Shown piece by piece: positions 1 through 9,700 of a DNA stretch of 64,000 nucleotides (position 1 is the first letter of the stretch; every line of letters begins with the position of its first letter). Both the position numbers and the translations under genes were made by a program. The stretch is from JBBWZH01 sp035544115 (GTDB taxonomy: Bacteria > Actinomycetota > Actinomycetes > Mycobacteriales > CADCTP01): contig OY970235.1 in NCBI GenBank assembly GCA_963714145.1, positions 1,798,001 through 1,862,000 on the forward strand. Direction: 5' to 3'. Under the pieces are notes generated by a model. That model saw only the letters and a program-made list of their open reading frames with translations. It ran no database searches and was not told the origin of the DNA.

Positions 1-3000
1 GCGTCGGTCTGGCCGCGCCGGTCACCGATCTCGCCGAAGACGGCGAGCGCCCGCCGGTAGCAGTCGGCGCTCTGCGGGTAGCTGTTCGTCCGCGCCAGCG
101 CGTTGGCGAGGTTGGTCAGCGCGTGCGCCTCGCCGACCCGGTCCGGCGTGCGCTGCAGCAGCTCCAACGCCTCGCGGTGCCGCTCGACGGCCAGCGCGGG
201 CCGGCCGGTGGCCTCGTACACCAGCCCGAGGTTGCTGAGGCTGCGGGCTTCCCCGATCCGGTCGTCGATCTCCCGGTAGGCGATGCGGGCGCGCCGCAGG
301 TAGTCGGCGGCGCGGTGGTAGCTGCCCCGGCGCCCGGCGATGGCGCTCAGGGTGAGCAGCGCGTGCGCCGCGCCGGCCCGATCGCCCGCGGTGTGGTAGA
401 GCGACAGCGCCTGCTGGTAGCTGTCGTCGGCGCTGGCGTACCGGCCGAGGCGGAAGTCCACCGCACCAAGGCCGGTCAGCGCGTGCGCCTGCCCGGCGAC
501 GTCACCGGCCCGGCTCGCCGCGTCGCGGGCGTACCGGTACACGGTCACGGCATCCTGATGGTGCCCACCGGTGTCCAGGTACTGGTAGAGGGTGCGGCCG
601 AGGTCCACGACCGACCCGGACAGGTCCTGCCGCGCGGCCAGCCCGACGACACTGACGAGGTTGCTCCGCTCGGCGTCCAGCCAGGCCAGCGCCGCGCCAG
701 GGGTGGCGAACGTCGGCGTCGCCGGCGCAGCCGGTGCGATCCGCGGGCGCCGGGCCTGCCCGGCGGGGTGGGCGAGGTCCATCGCCGCCGCGGCGGCCGC
801 GAGGTAGTAACCGACGAGCCGGCGGACGGCCGCGAGCCGGTCCGGCTCGGCGTCCTCGACGGCGGTCAGCCCGGCGGCGTAGGCGCGCAGCAGGTCGTGC
901 ATCCCGTACCGGTCGGCACCGACCCGGTGCACCAGATGCGCCCGGAGCAGGACGCCCAGCAGGTCACGGGCCGCCGGCAGCGGCACGTCCAGCACGGCCG
1001 CCGCGCCGTATGTGTCGTGGTCCGGCCCCGGATGCAGGCTGAGCAGCCGGAACGCCCGGGCCGCGGGGCCGGCCAGCGCCCGGTACGACCAGGAGATGAC
1101 GGCCCGCACGTCACTGCGGCTGTCGCCGCCCGCGGTCAGTACATCCAGCCGCCGCTGCTGATCCACCAGCTCGTCGATCAGCTGTTCCAGCGGCGTACCG
1201 GCGTGTGCGTTGGCGAGTTCAGCGGCCACCCGCAGGGCCAGCGGCAGCCGCGCGCAGCGCTCTGCCAGCACCGCCAGGATCGCCGGGCCGATCCCGGCGC
1301 GCGGCCCGATCAGCCGGTCCAGCAGGTCCACCGCGTCGGCCAGCGGCAGCAGGTCCAGCACCACCCGCACGGCGCCGTGCACGGCGACCAGCCCGGGCAG
1401 GGCGTCCCGGCTGGTCGCCAGCACCATGCAGTCCGGGCTGCCGGGCAGCAGCGGGCGGATCTGCTCGGCCGAGCCGGCATTGTCCAGCAGCACCAGCATC
1501 CGCCGCCGGCTCATCAGCGTGCGGAACTGGACCGCCCGTTCCTCCGCCCCCGCCGGGATGTCCGGCCAGGGCACCCCCAACGCCCGCAGGAACCGGGCCA
1601 GCAGCTCGGCCGGTGGCACCGGCCGGCTCCGGTCGTAGCCACCGAGGTTCGCGAACAGCTGGCCGTCCGGGAAGCGAGCCGCCCGCTGGTGCGCCCACCG
1701 CACCGCCAGCGCGGTCTTGCCCACCCCCGCGGTCCCGGACACCAGGACGACCGCGCCGGTCCTACGCTCCCGCCCGCGGTCCGTTGCCGCGGCATCCAGC
1801 AGCGCCAACTCGGCCGCCCGGCCGGCGAAGTCGCCCACGTCCAGCGGCAACTGCTCCGGTGGCCGCCCGCCGCCGGGCGGCGCCGGCGACTCGACGCCGG
1901 TGCGGCGCCGCCGTTCCTCCACCCGGTCGCGGGCCGTCGCCAGCGCGGTCTGCTCGGCCGGGCTGGCGCCCAGCAGCCGCACGAGGTCGTCCAGCCGGTC
2001 CGTCGGCGGCAGCGCCTTGCCGCCGAAGTACCCGCCGATCACGCTCAACGCCCAGCCGGTCTTCGCCGCCAGCTCCCGGTACGTCAGCGGCGCACCGGCC
2101 CGCTGGCGGGCATGCCGCCGGCGCAGTTGCCGCAGCACCGCAGCCAGGCCGCCGGTGTCGTCAACCGCCGGCAGAGCCGCGAGAACGGGATCCGGCTGGT
2201 CGGCGTCCGGACCGTCGGCGTCGGCGACGGCGGCAACCGAGCTGGTCGGTGCGGGCGTCCCGGTGGCTCGCGGTGCGCCGGCGCCGGGTACCGGGGCCGA
2301 CGACCGCCCGTCGAGTAGCGCCGCATGTGCTGCCTGCAGCTCCGGGCCGGGGTCGACGCCGAGTTCGTCGGCCAGGCAGCGGCGGGTTTCGCGGTAGTGC
2401 TCGAACGCCGCTGACCGCTGCCCCGCGGCGTGGTACGTGCGGATCAGGCGGGCCTGCGCGGCCTCGTCAAGCGGCTGGGCCGCCGCGGTCTCGGACAGGA
2501 TCGGCAGCGCATCGGCGGCGGTGCCAGCGTGGATCAACGTCTCGGCGTAGCGGGCCAGCGCGACGCCGCGCTCCTGGGCCAGCGCGACGAGCTTGGGATG
2601 CCCGGCGAGCACGGCGATGCCAGCCAGCGGCCCGCCCCGCCACAGCCGCAACGCCCGGCCGAGCAGGTCGGCAGCGGCCGCCAGGTCGCCGGTGGCCCCG
2701 GCTCGCTCGGCCAGCCGCACCAGCTGCCGGAAGTAGGCCAGATCCAGCTGCTCGGCCGGCAGCCGGAGCGCGTACCCGCCGCTGACCAGCGGCAGCAGCA
2801 GGCTCCGGCTCCGCGGCCGGCGGCCGGCTTCCAGCAGCCGGCGCAGCCGGCTGACGTGCGTCTGCACGACGTTCACCGCCTGGGACGGCGGCTGCTGCGG
2901 CCACAGCACGTCGACCAGCTCGACGATCGGCACCGGCTGGCCGTCGGCCAGGGCGAGCAGGCCGAGCACCGCGCGCTGCCCGGACGGGCCGAGATCCACC

Positions 3001-3050
3001 TCGACTCCGGCGCGCCATGCCCGTAATGGACCGAGTACCTGGATCTGCAC
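1..3050 (-). CDS. SARP/AfsR-type regulator with inserted XRE-like HTH, NB-ARC and TPR domains (3' end outside window)
   Basis: Pathway-type transcriptional activator of the AfsR/SARP family, 1016 codons visible; the C-terminus lies beyond base 1. Start is GTG at 3050 with GGGGGAAG just upstream. The protein opens QIQVLGPLRAWRAG, a winged-helix trans_reg_C domain (about residues 1-95), followed by the bacterial transcriptional activation domain (to about 240). A short helix-turn-helix of the XRE kind (YRELAAKTGWALSVIGGYF, about 310-355) is inserted before the STAND ATPase. The P-loop is VSGTAGVGKTALAVRW (about residue 440) and a Walker B-like RMLVLLDNAG lies near 515. The visible end is TPR repeats (for example SADCYRRALAVFGEIGDRRG). 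SARP-NB-ARC-TPR is a known architecture; the additional HTH is less common. Target genes cannot be inferred. It is divergent from the MarR-type gene at 3316 with 265 bp between them. Confidence 0.88.
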   Translation of the reverse strand, partial: MQIQVLGPLRAWRAGVEVDLGPSGQRAVLGLLALADGQPVPIVELVDVLWPQQPPSQAVNVVQTHVSRLRRLLEAGRRPRSRSLLLPLVSGGYALRLPAEQLDLAYFRQLVRLAERAGATGDLAAAADLLGRALRLWRGGPLAGIAVLAGHPKLVALAQERGVALARYAETLIHAGTAADALPILSETAAAQPLDEAAQARLIRTYHAAGQRSAAFEHYRETRRCLADELGVDPGPELQAAHAALLDGRSSAPVPGAGAPRATGTPAPTSSVAAVADADGPDADQPDPVLAALPAVDDTGGLAAVLRQLRRRHARQRAGAPLTYRELAAKTGWALSVIGGYFGGKALPPTDRLDDLVRLLGASPAEQTALATARDRVEERRRRTGVESPAPPGGGRPPEQLPLDVGDFAGRAAELALLDAAATDRGRERRTGAVVLVSGTAGVGKTALAVRWAHQRAARFPDGQLFANLGGYDRSRPVPPAELLARFLRALGVPWPDIPAGAEERAVQFRTLMSRRRMLVLLDNAGSAEQIRPLLPGSPDCMVLATSRDALPGLVAVHGAVRVVLDLLPLADAVDLLDRLIGPRAGIGPAILAVLAERCARLPLALRVAAELANAHAGTPLEQLIDELVDQQRRLDVLTAGGDSRSDVRAVISWSYRALAGPAARAFRLLSLHPGPDHDTYGAAAVLDVPLPAARDLLGVLLRAHLVHRVGADRYGMHDLLRAYAAGLTAVEDAEPDRLAAVRRLVGYYLAAAAAAMDLAHPAGQARRPRIAPAAPATPTFATPGAALAWLDAERSNLVSVVGLAARQDLSGSVVDLGRTLYQYLDTGGHHQDAVTVYRYARDAASRAGDVAGQAHALTGLGAVDFRLGRYASADDSYQQALSLYHTAGDRAGAAHALLTLSAIAGRRGSYHRAADYLRRARIAYREIDDRIGEARSLSNLGLVYEATGRPALAVERHREALELLQRTPDRVGEAHALTNLANALARTNSYPQSADCYRRALAVFGEIGDRRGQTD

Positions 3051-3254
3051 GACTTCCCCCAGACGTGCCGAAGACGTACCAAGTTTGACCCAGGTATCGG
3101 AATCGGTCCATGCCGGCCATCAACAGGCCGGCGGTGCGCCGGGCGGGATGTCGGGGCGCGATGACGGCCAGCGGCGCCCACCAGCCGGCCGTGCGGACTG
3201 CGGCGCGGGGGATAGGGCGACGGCGAGCTCACGGTCGTGTCGGCCTGCCTGGGT

Positions 3255-3284
3255 TTGACGCGCAGTCAGTTATGCGCATAACGT
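3255..3284 (+). promoter_or_regulatory. Probable promoter of the MarR-fusion gene
   Basis: TTGACG (3255-3260) and TAACGT (3279-3284) are separated by 18 bp, a reasonable actinomycete vegetative promoter. Predicted transcription would start near 3291, downstream of the ATG at 3286. This favours GTG 3316, which has GGGGAGAA just before it, as the real translational start. Confidence 0.45.
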
Positions 3285-3296
3285 TATGCGCGTAAC
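3269..3296. promoter_or_regulatory. Double-palindrome operator, probably autoregulatory MarR site
   Basis: GTTATGCGCATAAC (3269-3282) is a perfect 14-bp palindrome. It is followed directly by GTTATGCGCGTAAC (3283-3296), the same site with one change. Together they form a nearly perfect 30-bp palindrome (3268-3297) covering the predicted -10 region. MarR-family dimers typically bind such inverted repeats over their own promoter, so negative autoregulation by the adjacent gene is the simplest reading. Confidence 0.6.
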
Positions 3297-3315
3297 TAGT
3301 TCTGTGGGGAGAACC

Positions 3316-4290
3316 GTGGACTTCGAGCAAGCCGACAGCATCAACCAGGCCATCCGCCTGCTGAGCCTGCGCCATCGGGCCAGGGCCGCGGCCCTGCTGG
3401 CCCCGCTCGGCCTGCACCCCGGACAGGAGGCGTTCCTGCTCGAACTGGCCCGGACCGGTCCGATGATCCAGGCCCAGCTCAGCGAAGCGCTCGGCTGCGA
3501 ACCGCCCAGTGTCACGCTCATGACCGGCAAGCTCGAGGCCTCCGGCCACATCCGCCGCACACCCGCCCCGTCTGACAAGCGCGCCAGCATCGTCGAACTC
3601 ACCGACCGCGGCAACGCGCTCGCCGACCAGGTCAAGGACGTGTGGTGCGCTCTCGCGCAGGAGACCGTGACCGGCCTGCCCGCCGAAACCGTGGCGGAGC
3701 TACCCGGCATCCTGAACACCGTGACCGCCAACGTGGACACCAGGCGCCCCGCCCGCCCGCACGCCCGCCGGCACGGTCCGGTCGCGCAATCGCGACGGGC
3801 CGGCCGTACTGGTCAGGGCGCGCCGATGACTGGCGACTACCAGCCGAGCGGGCCGGGCTTCGTGCGCGAGCATGTCGAGCAGGTCGTGCGTACCGGCACG
3901 ACCGACGGCGTCACGATGAAAGACCGGCCCGTGGTGCTGATGACCTACCGGGACGCCAAGACCGGCAAGATCCGCAAGACGCCGCTGACGCGGGTCGAAC
4001 ACAACAGCCGCTACGCGGCTGTCGCGTCCAATGGCGCCCAACCGACCAACCCGCAGTGGTACCCGAGCCTGCTCGCCGAGCCGGTCATCGAACTCCAGGA
4101 CCGCACAGTGACCCGCCAGTACCGGGCGCGCGAAGTGTTCAGGGACGAGAAGGCCCTCTGGTGGCGCCGGGCGGTCGACGCCTTCCCGGACTACGCCGAC
4201 TACCAGCGCACGATCGACCGGCAAATCCCGGTCCTCGTACTCGAACCAATCAGCCGGGCCACACCAGCCGACGACGGCACCGCGGCATAG
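3316..4290 (+). CDS. MarR-family regulator fused to F420-type nitroreductase (DDN/DUF385-like) domain
   Basis: A single 324-residue frame joins two normally separate proteins. Residues 1-150 are a MarR winged helix (QEAFLLELARTGPMIQAQL, then SVTLMTGKLEASGHIRR and SDKRASIVELTDRG, the recognition helix and wing). Residues about 171-320 are a deazaflavin-dependent nitroreductase/quinone reductase fold of the Ddn family (RPVVLMTYRDAKTGKIRK, then YAAVASNGAQPTNPQWYPSL). The linker (about 150-170) is Arg/Pro-rich with no stop. An internal ATG at 3826 could start a separate nitroreductase but has no convincing ribosome site. Start GTG 3316 is chosen because of GGGGAGAA upstream and because the operator overlaps the earlier ATG at 3286. 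A redox or xenobiotic sensor that is also, or partners with, an F420H2-dependent reductase is an inference; a lost stop codon between two co-transcribed genes is the alternative. Confidence 0.82.
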   Translation: MDFEQADSINQAIRLLSLRHRARAAALLAPLGLHPGQEAFLLELARTGPMIQAQLSEALGCEPPSVTLMTGKLEASGHIRRTPAPSDKRASIVELTDRGNALADQVKDVWCALAQETVTGLPAETVAELPGILNTVTANVDTRRPARPHARRHGPVAQSRRAGRTGQGAPMTGDYQPSGPGFVREHVEQVVRTGTTDGVTMKDRPVVLMTYRDAKTGKIRKTPLTRVEHNSRYAAVASNGAQPTNPQWYPSLLAEPVIELQDRTVTRQYRAREVFRDEKALWWRRAVDAFPDYADYQRTIDRQIPVLVLEPISRATPADDGTAA

Positions 4291-4556
4291 CCGGCTCCCC
4301 TGGGCGCTGTCGGCCTGTCGGCCCACCCGCGGTCGACGCGGCCGGACTGGGCGACGTTCGGGCCGGCACGCCACACCGATGCCAACTTCCCCCAGCTACC
4401 CGACCCGCTCGAGTCGTCTGCAGTGACGGCGGCCGGTCGCAAGGTTGGGACGTTCGCCTCTGCTGCTGCCCGAGATCGGCGGCCTAGGGTCGGGGTTCGG
4501 TTGGCTGCGCTGACGATCTCGGTCCTCGCCGGGCAATGCAGTCGTTGGAGGCTGCG

Positions 4557-5537
4557 ATGCGTAGCACCGCTCGGATACTTGCATTGGTGAGTGCGGCCGT
4601 GGTCGCGGCCGGAGGTGCACTTGTCGGTACCGCGGCTGCTGCCGCACCGGCGCCGGCATCGGTTTACCGGATCATCGACCTCGGCACGCGAGGCGGCGGT
4701 GGGTCGTCGTCGGCGGCTGCGATCAACGCGCGGGGTCACATCGCCGGGCAGAGCAACGGCCATGCGGTCCTGTGGCGCGACGGCCGGATCGTCGACCTCG
4801 GACTGCTGCCCGGCGGCGCCGTCAGCTTCGCCACTGACCTCAATGACCGCGATGAGGTCGTCGGGTATGCCGCAACGGCCGCCGGAACCACCCATGCGTT
4901 CGTGTGGCGCGACGGACGCATGCGTGATCTCGGCGCGATGGCCGGCGACAACAGCTACGCCTTCGGGATCAACAACGCCGGTGACATCGTCGGGTGGAGC
5001 GCCACCGAGGCCAACAACAACGGCCTGCATGCGATCCGCTGGCGCGGCGGGCGGATGATCGACTTGGAGCCTGACCTCCAGTACTCGATCGCGCGGGACA
5101 TCACCGACGACGGCTGGATCGTCGGGCTCCGCTCAACACCGACCCACCCCGCCAACGCCTGGGGTGTGGCCTGGTGGCATGGCAGCGCGACAATGATCAT
5201 GGCTGATACGGGGGACATGCCGATGGCGGCCAACGACCGGCACGAGGCCGTCGGCATCTTCGGCACGCTCGTGGCCGGCGGCCAGACGACACAGCTGCCC
5301 ACACCGGCAGGCGCCACCGTCATCCAGGCCTACGGTCTGAACAACCGGACGCAGGTCGTCGGCTTCACTGACTTCACCGCCGTCTTGTGGGACCACGGCA
5401 CGACGATCGAGCTACCCGGCTTGAGCGCCGGCGTCACCGGCGCCTACGACATCAACGACCGCGGCCAGATCGTCGGCACCTCCGCGACCACACCCGAGGG
5501 CATCAACCAGCACGCCGTCCTCTGGACCCACCCCTGA
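4557..5537 (+). CDS. Secreted HAF-repeat protein
   Basis: 326-residue exported protein. The start ATG 4557 is preceded by GGAG at 6-nt spacing (an upstream ATG at 4536 is less likely). A signal peptide is clear: RSTARILALVSAAVVAAGG, then AAAAAPAPASV. The mature part is built of about six repeats of the HAF type, with recurring AAAINARGHIAGQS, DLNDRDEVVGYA, GINNAGDIVGWS, DINDRGQIVGTS and AVLWRDGRIVDLG. These form a beta-propeller-like extracellular domain of unknown function, frequent in actinomycetes. A second, distant member lies at 28228. No operon partner. Confidence 0.8.
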   Translation: MRSTARILALVSAAVVAAGGALVGTAAAAAPAPASVYRIIDLGTRGGGGSSSAAAINARGHIAGQSNGHAVLWRDGRIVDLGLLPGGAVSFATDLNDRDEVVGYAATAAGTTHAFVWRDGRMRDLGAMAGDNSYAFGINNAGDIVGWSATEANNNGLHAIRWRGGRMIDLEPDLQYSIARDITDDGWIVGLRSTPTHPANAWGVAWWHGSATMIMADTGDMPMAANDRHEAVGIFGTLVAGGQTTQLPTPAGATVIQAYGLNNRTQVVGFTDFTAVLWDHGTTIELPGLSAGVTGAYDINDRGQIVGTSATTPEGINQHAVLWTHP

Positions 5538-5590
5538 CATCCGACCGACCCGCCGCCGAGCGCGCGGTGCGGCGTCGGCGCGTCAGGTGA

Positions 5591-6091
5591 TCACGTCCCG
5601 AGCGCGTCGCCGGCGGCGGCCGGGCCGAGCGTGGCGATCGCCTCGATCTCGACCGGCGAGCCCAACGGGAGGGCCGCCACACCGATCGCCGAGCGGGCGT
5701 GCGACCCGGCCGGCCCCAGCACGTCGATCAGCAACTGGGAGGCGCCGTTGGCGACCAGGGACTGGTCGGTGAAGCCGGGGGCGCTGGCGACGAACACCGT
5801 GATCTTGACGAGCCGGGCGACGTTGTCCAGGGAGCCGGCGGCGGCCTGCAGTTGGGCGAGCACGTTCAGCGCAGCCGCCTGAGCGGCGTCCTGCCCGGTG
5901 GCGACATCGACCTCGGCGCCGAGTCGGCCGGTGGCGACCAGGTGCCCGTCCCGGGTGGCGATCTGCCCGGAGGTGTAGACGGTGCTGCCGTCGCGGACGT
6001 AGGGCTGGAAAGTGGCCAGGGCCGGCGGTGGGGGAGGCACCGTCAGGCCGAGCCGGGCGAGGCGATCCTCGGTTGTCGCGGATGTGGTCAC
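5591..6091 (-). CDS. RidA/YjgF/Rid-family protein
   Basis: 166 residues, start GTG 6091 with CAGGAG six bases upstream. RidA-family proteins hydrolyse reactive enamine/imine intermediates of amino-acid metabolism; some subfamilies are degradative deaminases. The fold is recognisable from FQPYVRDGSTVYTSGQIATR, the central ALNVLAQLQAAAGSLDNV and VFVASAPGF, and the C-terminal HARSAIGVAALPLGSPVEIE, with the substrate-binding Arg in the HARSAIGV segment. It is somewhat longer than classical RidA (about 130) because of an N-terminal extension, as in the Actinobacteria-type paralogues. It lies 96 bp downstream of the ArsR gene on the same strand. Confidence 0.85.
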   Translation of the reverse strand: MTTSATTEDRLARLGLTVPPPPPALATFQPYVRDGSTVYTSGQIATRDGHLVATGRLGAEVDVATGQDAAQAAALNVLAQLQAAAGSLDNVARLVKITVFVASAPGFTDQSLVANGASQLLIDVLGPAGSHARSAIGVAALPLGSPVEIEAIATLGPAAAGDALGT

Positions 6092-6187
6092 GTCGCACTC
6101 CTGTCCTCGGGTGGGCATGCCCGGCCGCGGCCGCAGCCAGGTCCGTGATCAGTCGCGTGTGGACATCCGTTGCCGGCCGGCAACGGC

Positions 6188-6490
6188 TCACCAGTTACGG
6201 CCCAGCACCTTCTGCGCCGCGGCGATGCGCGCTTCGTCCCGCTGGTAGAACACCCACTGTTTGATCTTCTTGCCGCGGATCAGCCCGGCCCGGCTGAGCA
6301 CCTTCAGATGCTCGCCACAGGTCGGCTGGCTCACCCCGAGCTTCTCGGCGATGAACTGCGAGCACACCCCGTCCCGCACCAGGTCCCCGTCGACCTGCGG
6401 CGGGAAGTGCGCGCGCGGGTTACGCAGCCACTCCAACACCAGCAGCCGCTTCTCGCTGGCCAGCGCCCGAAGCAGGTCCACGTCCAGCAC
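6188..6490 (-). CDS. ArsR-family transcriptional regulator, probably leaderless
   Basis: 100-residue winged-helix repressor-like protein: LLRALASEKRLLVLEWLRNP, then the helix-turn-helix IAEKLGVSQPTCGEHLKVL and wing SRAGLIRGKKIKQWVFYQRD. It lacks an obvious metal-binding Cys pair beyond the two Cys at VCSQF and PTCGEH, so the ligand is unknown. Start GTG 6490 is chosen because the predicted promoter (6497-6525) places the transcription start on that G, giving a leaderless mRNA; TTG 6505 would extend it by five residues but lies across the -10 element. It is followed by the RidA gene on the same strand, which it may regulate. Confidence 0.82.
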   Translation of the reverse strand: MLDVDLLRALASEKRLLVLEWLRNPRAHFPPQVDGDLVRDGVCSQFIAEKLGVSQPTCGEHLKVLSRAGLIRGKKIKQWVFYQRDEARIAAAQKVLGRNW

Positions 6491-6496
6491 CAAGCC

Positions 6497-6525
6497 ATTA
6501 TGCAAACTAGCTAAATGCCTGTCTA
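6497..6525 (-). promoter_or_regulatory. Promoter of the ArsR gene giving a leaderless transcript
   Basis: On the minus strand TAGACA (6525-6520) is followed after exactly 17 bp by CATAAT (6502-6497), and six bases later by the GTG at 6490. This AT-rich island stands out in otherwise GC-rich DNA. The CTAG-rich stretch between the boxes may hold the operator, but the symmetry is weak. Confidence 0.55.
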
Positions 6526-6560
6526 GGTTAGAGTTCGCCCGTGCTGATCAAGGTGACATC

Positions 6561-6674
6561 GTGACCGCGGCGCTCGACCCCGCCCGCTGGGAGTTCGGCG
6601 TCGCCGAGAACCGCCCGCGCGCCATGGCCGGCACCGGCGTCGACGCCGTCATCTGCGCGCGACGCCTGCCCTGA
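6561..6674 (+). pseudogene. Possible 3' remnant of a SAM-dependent methyltransferase gene
   Basis: A 37-codon open stretch ending in TGA reads LDPARWEFGVAENRPR and then VDAVICARRLP. This resembles the C-terminal strand pair of class I methyltransferases common in actinomycetes (pattern LDPxRWExxVAExRPR ... AVxxARR). No upstream methyltransferase core exists, because the ArsR gene and its promoter lie directly 5'. I read it as a gene fragment; it could also be chance. Confidence 0.3.
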
Positions 6675-6774
6675 CGTCGCGGACCGGCCGCATCATTCCT
6701 GCAACATTTCTGACTACCTCCGCGGAACACCCTTGCCGGGCAGTTCGAGCCAGAGCGTCGGTCGGGAGGCTGGG

Positions 6775-9700
6775 GTGGGCACAGCGGTTGTCGTGCTGTT
6801 CGTTGGATGTCTGATCGGACTGGGCTGGCGGCGCCCGGCTCGGGGCGGCCCGGCCCGCCGGCACCGACCCGTCGCGGCCGTGGCCGCCGCGGCGCTGGTC
6901 GGTACGTCGCTCGCGGTCCTGCCGCAGTTGGCCGAGCCGGCGGCGGCCGCCCTACCGCCGGGCGTCGGGCAGTACGTCCCGCTGGCGCCGGCCCGGATCG
7001 TCCCCAACGGGGTCCCCAACCAGCTGGTCGACCCGGGCGCCGAGTTCAAGTTCACCGCGGTCGGCGTCGGCGGGGTGCCGGCGACCGGGGTGGCGGCGGT
7101 GCAGTTCCAGCTCTCCACCGTCAGCGCCGGGTCCGGAGCGCTGGTCGCGTTCCCCTCCGGGATCGCCCGGCCGAACACCTCCACCGTCAACTACCGGCCC
7201 AGCATCGCGTCCGCCAACGACGTCATGGTCCGGCTCGGCACCAACAACCAGGTGTCGATCCTGAACCTGACGAACACGACCGCCGCGGCGAACGTGTTCG
7301 TGGACATGATCGGCTACTTCACCGCCGTCGGGGCCACGACCGCCGGCTCGACCTACGTTCCGCTCAGCCTGACCCCGCAGTCACTGTCGCTGGTCAGCAA
7401 CACGGCGGTCAACGGGATGAGCACGTTCGAGGCGGCGCCGCTCGGCCGGGTCGGCGTGCCGCTCAGCGGCGTGACCGCGGTGATGGCACAGGTGCACGTC
7501 GAGACGCCGACACCGGCGCAGGGTGGCCGAGCCGGGTTCGCGTCGGTCTTCCCCGGCCCCGCACGGCCGGTGCCCCAGACCTCCGACATCAACTACGGCA
7601 CCGACGTCGAGTACATGAACCTCGTCCCGGTGAAGCTGGCTCCGGACGGCAAGTTCCGGGTCTTCGTGACGAGCGGTGTCTTCCTGACCATCTACATCGT
7701 GGGCTACTACCGGGACGGCGGCGGATCGGTGTTCACCGGCCTGAACCCGGTGCGCCTGCACGACACCGACACCACCCCCGGCCCGATGCCCATCCCGGTG
7801 CCCGCGGGCGGCTCCATCACGGTGCCGATGCTGGGTCGGGGCGGCATCCCGGCGACCGGCGTGACCGCGGTCTCGTACAACCTGACCTCGGTGGGGGCGG
7901 GTACCGCCGGCACGACCGGTGAGCTGATCGCGTACCCGGCGGACCTCCCGCAGCGGCCGAACTTCCCGAGCAACCAGTTCCGCGCCGGCATCGCGTCGCC
8001 TGTGCAGCAGGTGACCAAGGTCGGGGCGGGCGGCATCAAGATCGACAACTTCGGCTTGACCCCGGTCCGGGTGATCGTCGACGTCAGCGGCTACTACGCC
8101 ACCACCGGGCCGGTGCCGGGCGCGCCCACCGGCGTCACCGCGGTCGCCGGCAACGGCACCGCGACCGTGTCCTGGCGCGCCCCGACCACCGGTGGCACCC
8201 CGACCGGGTACGCCGTACAGGCCAGCCCGGGCGGCCCGCTCACCCAGGTCAACGGCACCGCGACCACCGCACAGGTAACCGGGCTGAGCAACGGCACCGA
8301 CTACACGTTCACCGTCGCGGGCCTCAGCAGCACCGGCATCGGGCCGTTCTCCGCGCCGTCGGGCACCGTGACGCCCAGCGCGCCGCAGCCACCCGGGCCG
8401 CCGCTGATCACCGACGTGTCGCCCCGGGACGGCGCGCTACGGGTCAGCTGGTCCGCCCCGAGCATCGGCAGTTCCGCGCTCACCAGCTACCGCATCACCA
8501 CCCAGCCGGCGACCACAACGACACCGGCCGGCCCCGACGCCACCGAGGCGGTCGTCGGTGGCCTGGTCAACGGCCAGCGGTACGCGGTAGTCGTGACCGC
8601 GGTGAACGGGGTCGGCGTCGGCGTGCCCGCGACGCCATCCCAGCCGATCGCGCCGGAGCCGGCAACCGCGCCGCTCGCCCCGACGGTCACCGCGCTCGTG
8701 CCGGGCAACGCGCGGGTGACCGTGCAGTGGGTGCCACCACTGGACGGCGGTGCGCCGATCACCGGCTACACGGTCACCGCGAACCCTGGTGCGGTCACCG
8801 TGCACACCGCCGCCGACACCACGGTCGCGGCGGTTCCCGGCCTGACCAACGGCACCGCGTACACCTTCTCGGTGGTGGCGGCGAATTCCGCCGGGGCGAG
8901 CGAGCCGGGCACCGCGGGGCCCGTCACGCCGGCCGCCACGCTGCCGCCGGGCGCACCGACCCACGTACGCGCCGCGGTCTCCGCCGCCGGCTCGGTCCGG
9001 GTCGAATGGGAGGCACCCGGCACCGCCGGCACCGCCGCCATCAGCAGCTACACCGTCACCGCCAACCCGGGCGGGGCCACCGCGACCGCACCCGCCGCCG
9101 GCACCGCCGCCACCGTCACCGGGCTCGACCCGGCAACCGGGTACACCTTCACTGTGCGGGCCGTCAGCGCCGCCGGGACCGGCCCGGGCAGCGACCCGAC
9201 CGGTGCGCTCGCCCCGGCGCTCACCGTCGCGGCCGCGCCGATCGTGCTCTCGCCCGCGTCCCTGGTCACGCTGCGGGCGCTGCGCTCGGCCACCCTGGAG
9301 TTCGAGCAGCCCCCGGGCCAGGTGACCGCGCTGCAGCCCGGGCAGATCATCGTGGCCCGGCCGGCCGCGCAGGTCCCGACCGGCCTGCTCCGGGCGGTCA
9401 CCGCGACCAACACCACGAACGGCATGTTCGTGGTCAGCACCCGCGGCGCGACGATGACCGAAGTCCTGTCGGTCGGGTCAATGGTCTCGGATTCCACTGT
9501 GGACACCGGCGACGTCGCTTCGTTCGTACCGACCCGGCCGGGTGTCCGGCTGCGCCAGCCGATCATCGCCGGCCGCACAGCCGCACAGGGTGCGCCACGC
9601 GCCGATCCCGGCGCCGCGCCGGCCGGGGTCTCCGGTTCGGTGGGGATCAGCGACGGCGCGCTGGTGCTGGAAGTCGAGGGCTCGCTGTACGGGGACGGCG

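Noticed and set aside
123..2318. A 731-codon plus-strand frame
   Set aside because: Composition (Arg, Gln, Pro) is not protein-like and it lies opposite the SARP regulator with intact P-loop and TPR motifs.
3286..3315. ATG 3286 as start of the MarR fusion gene
   Set aside because: It lies inside the operator palindrome and upstream of the predicted transcription start, with no ribosome site; GTG 3316 has GGGGAGAA.
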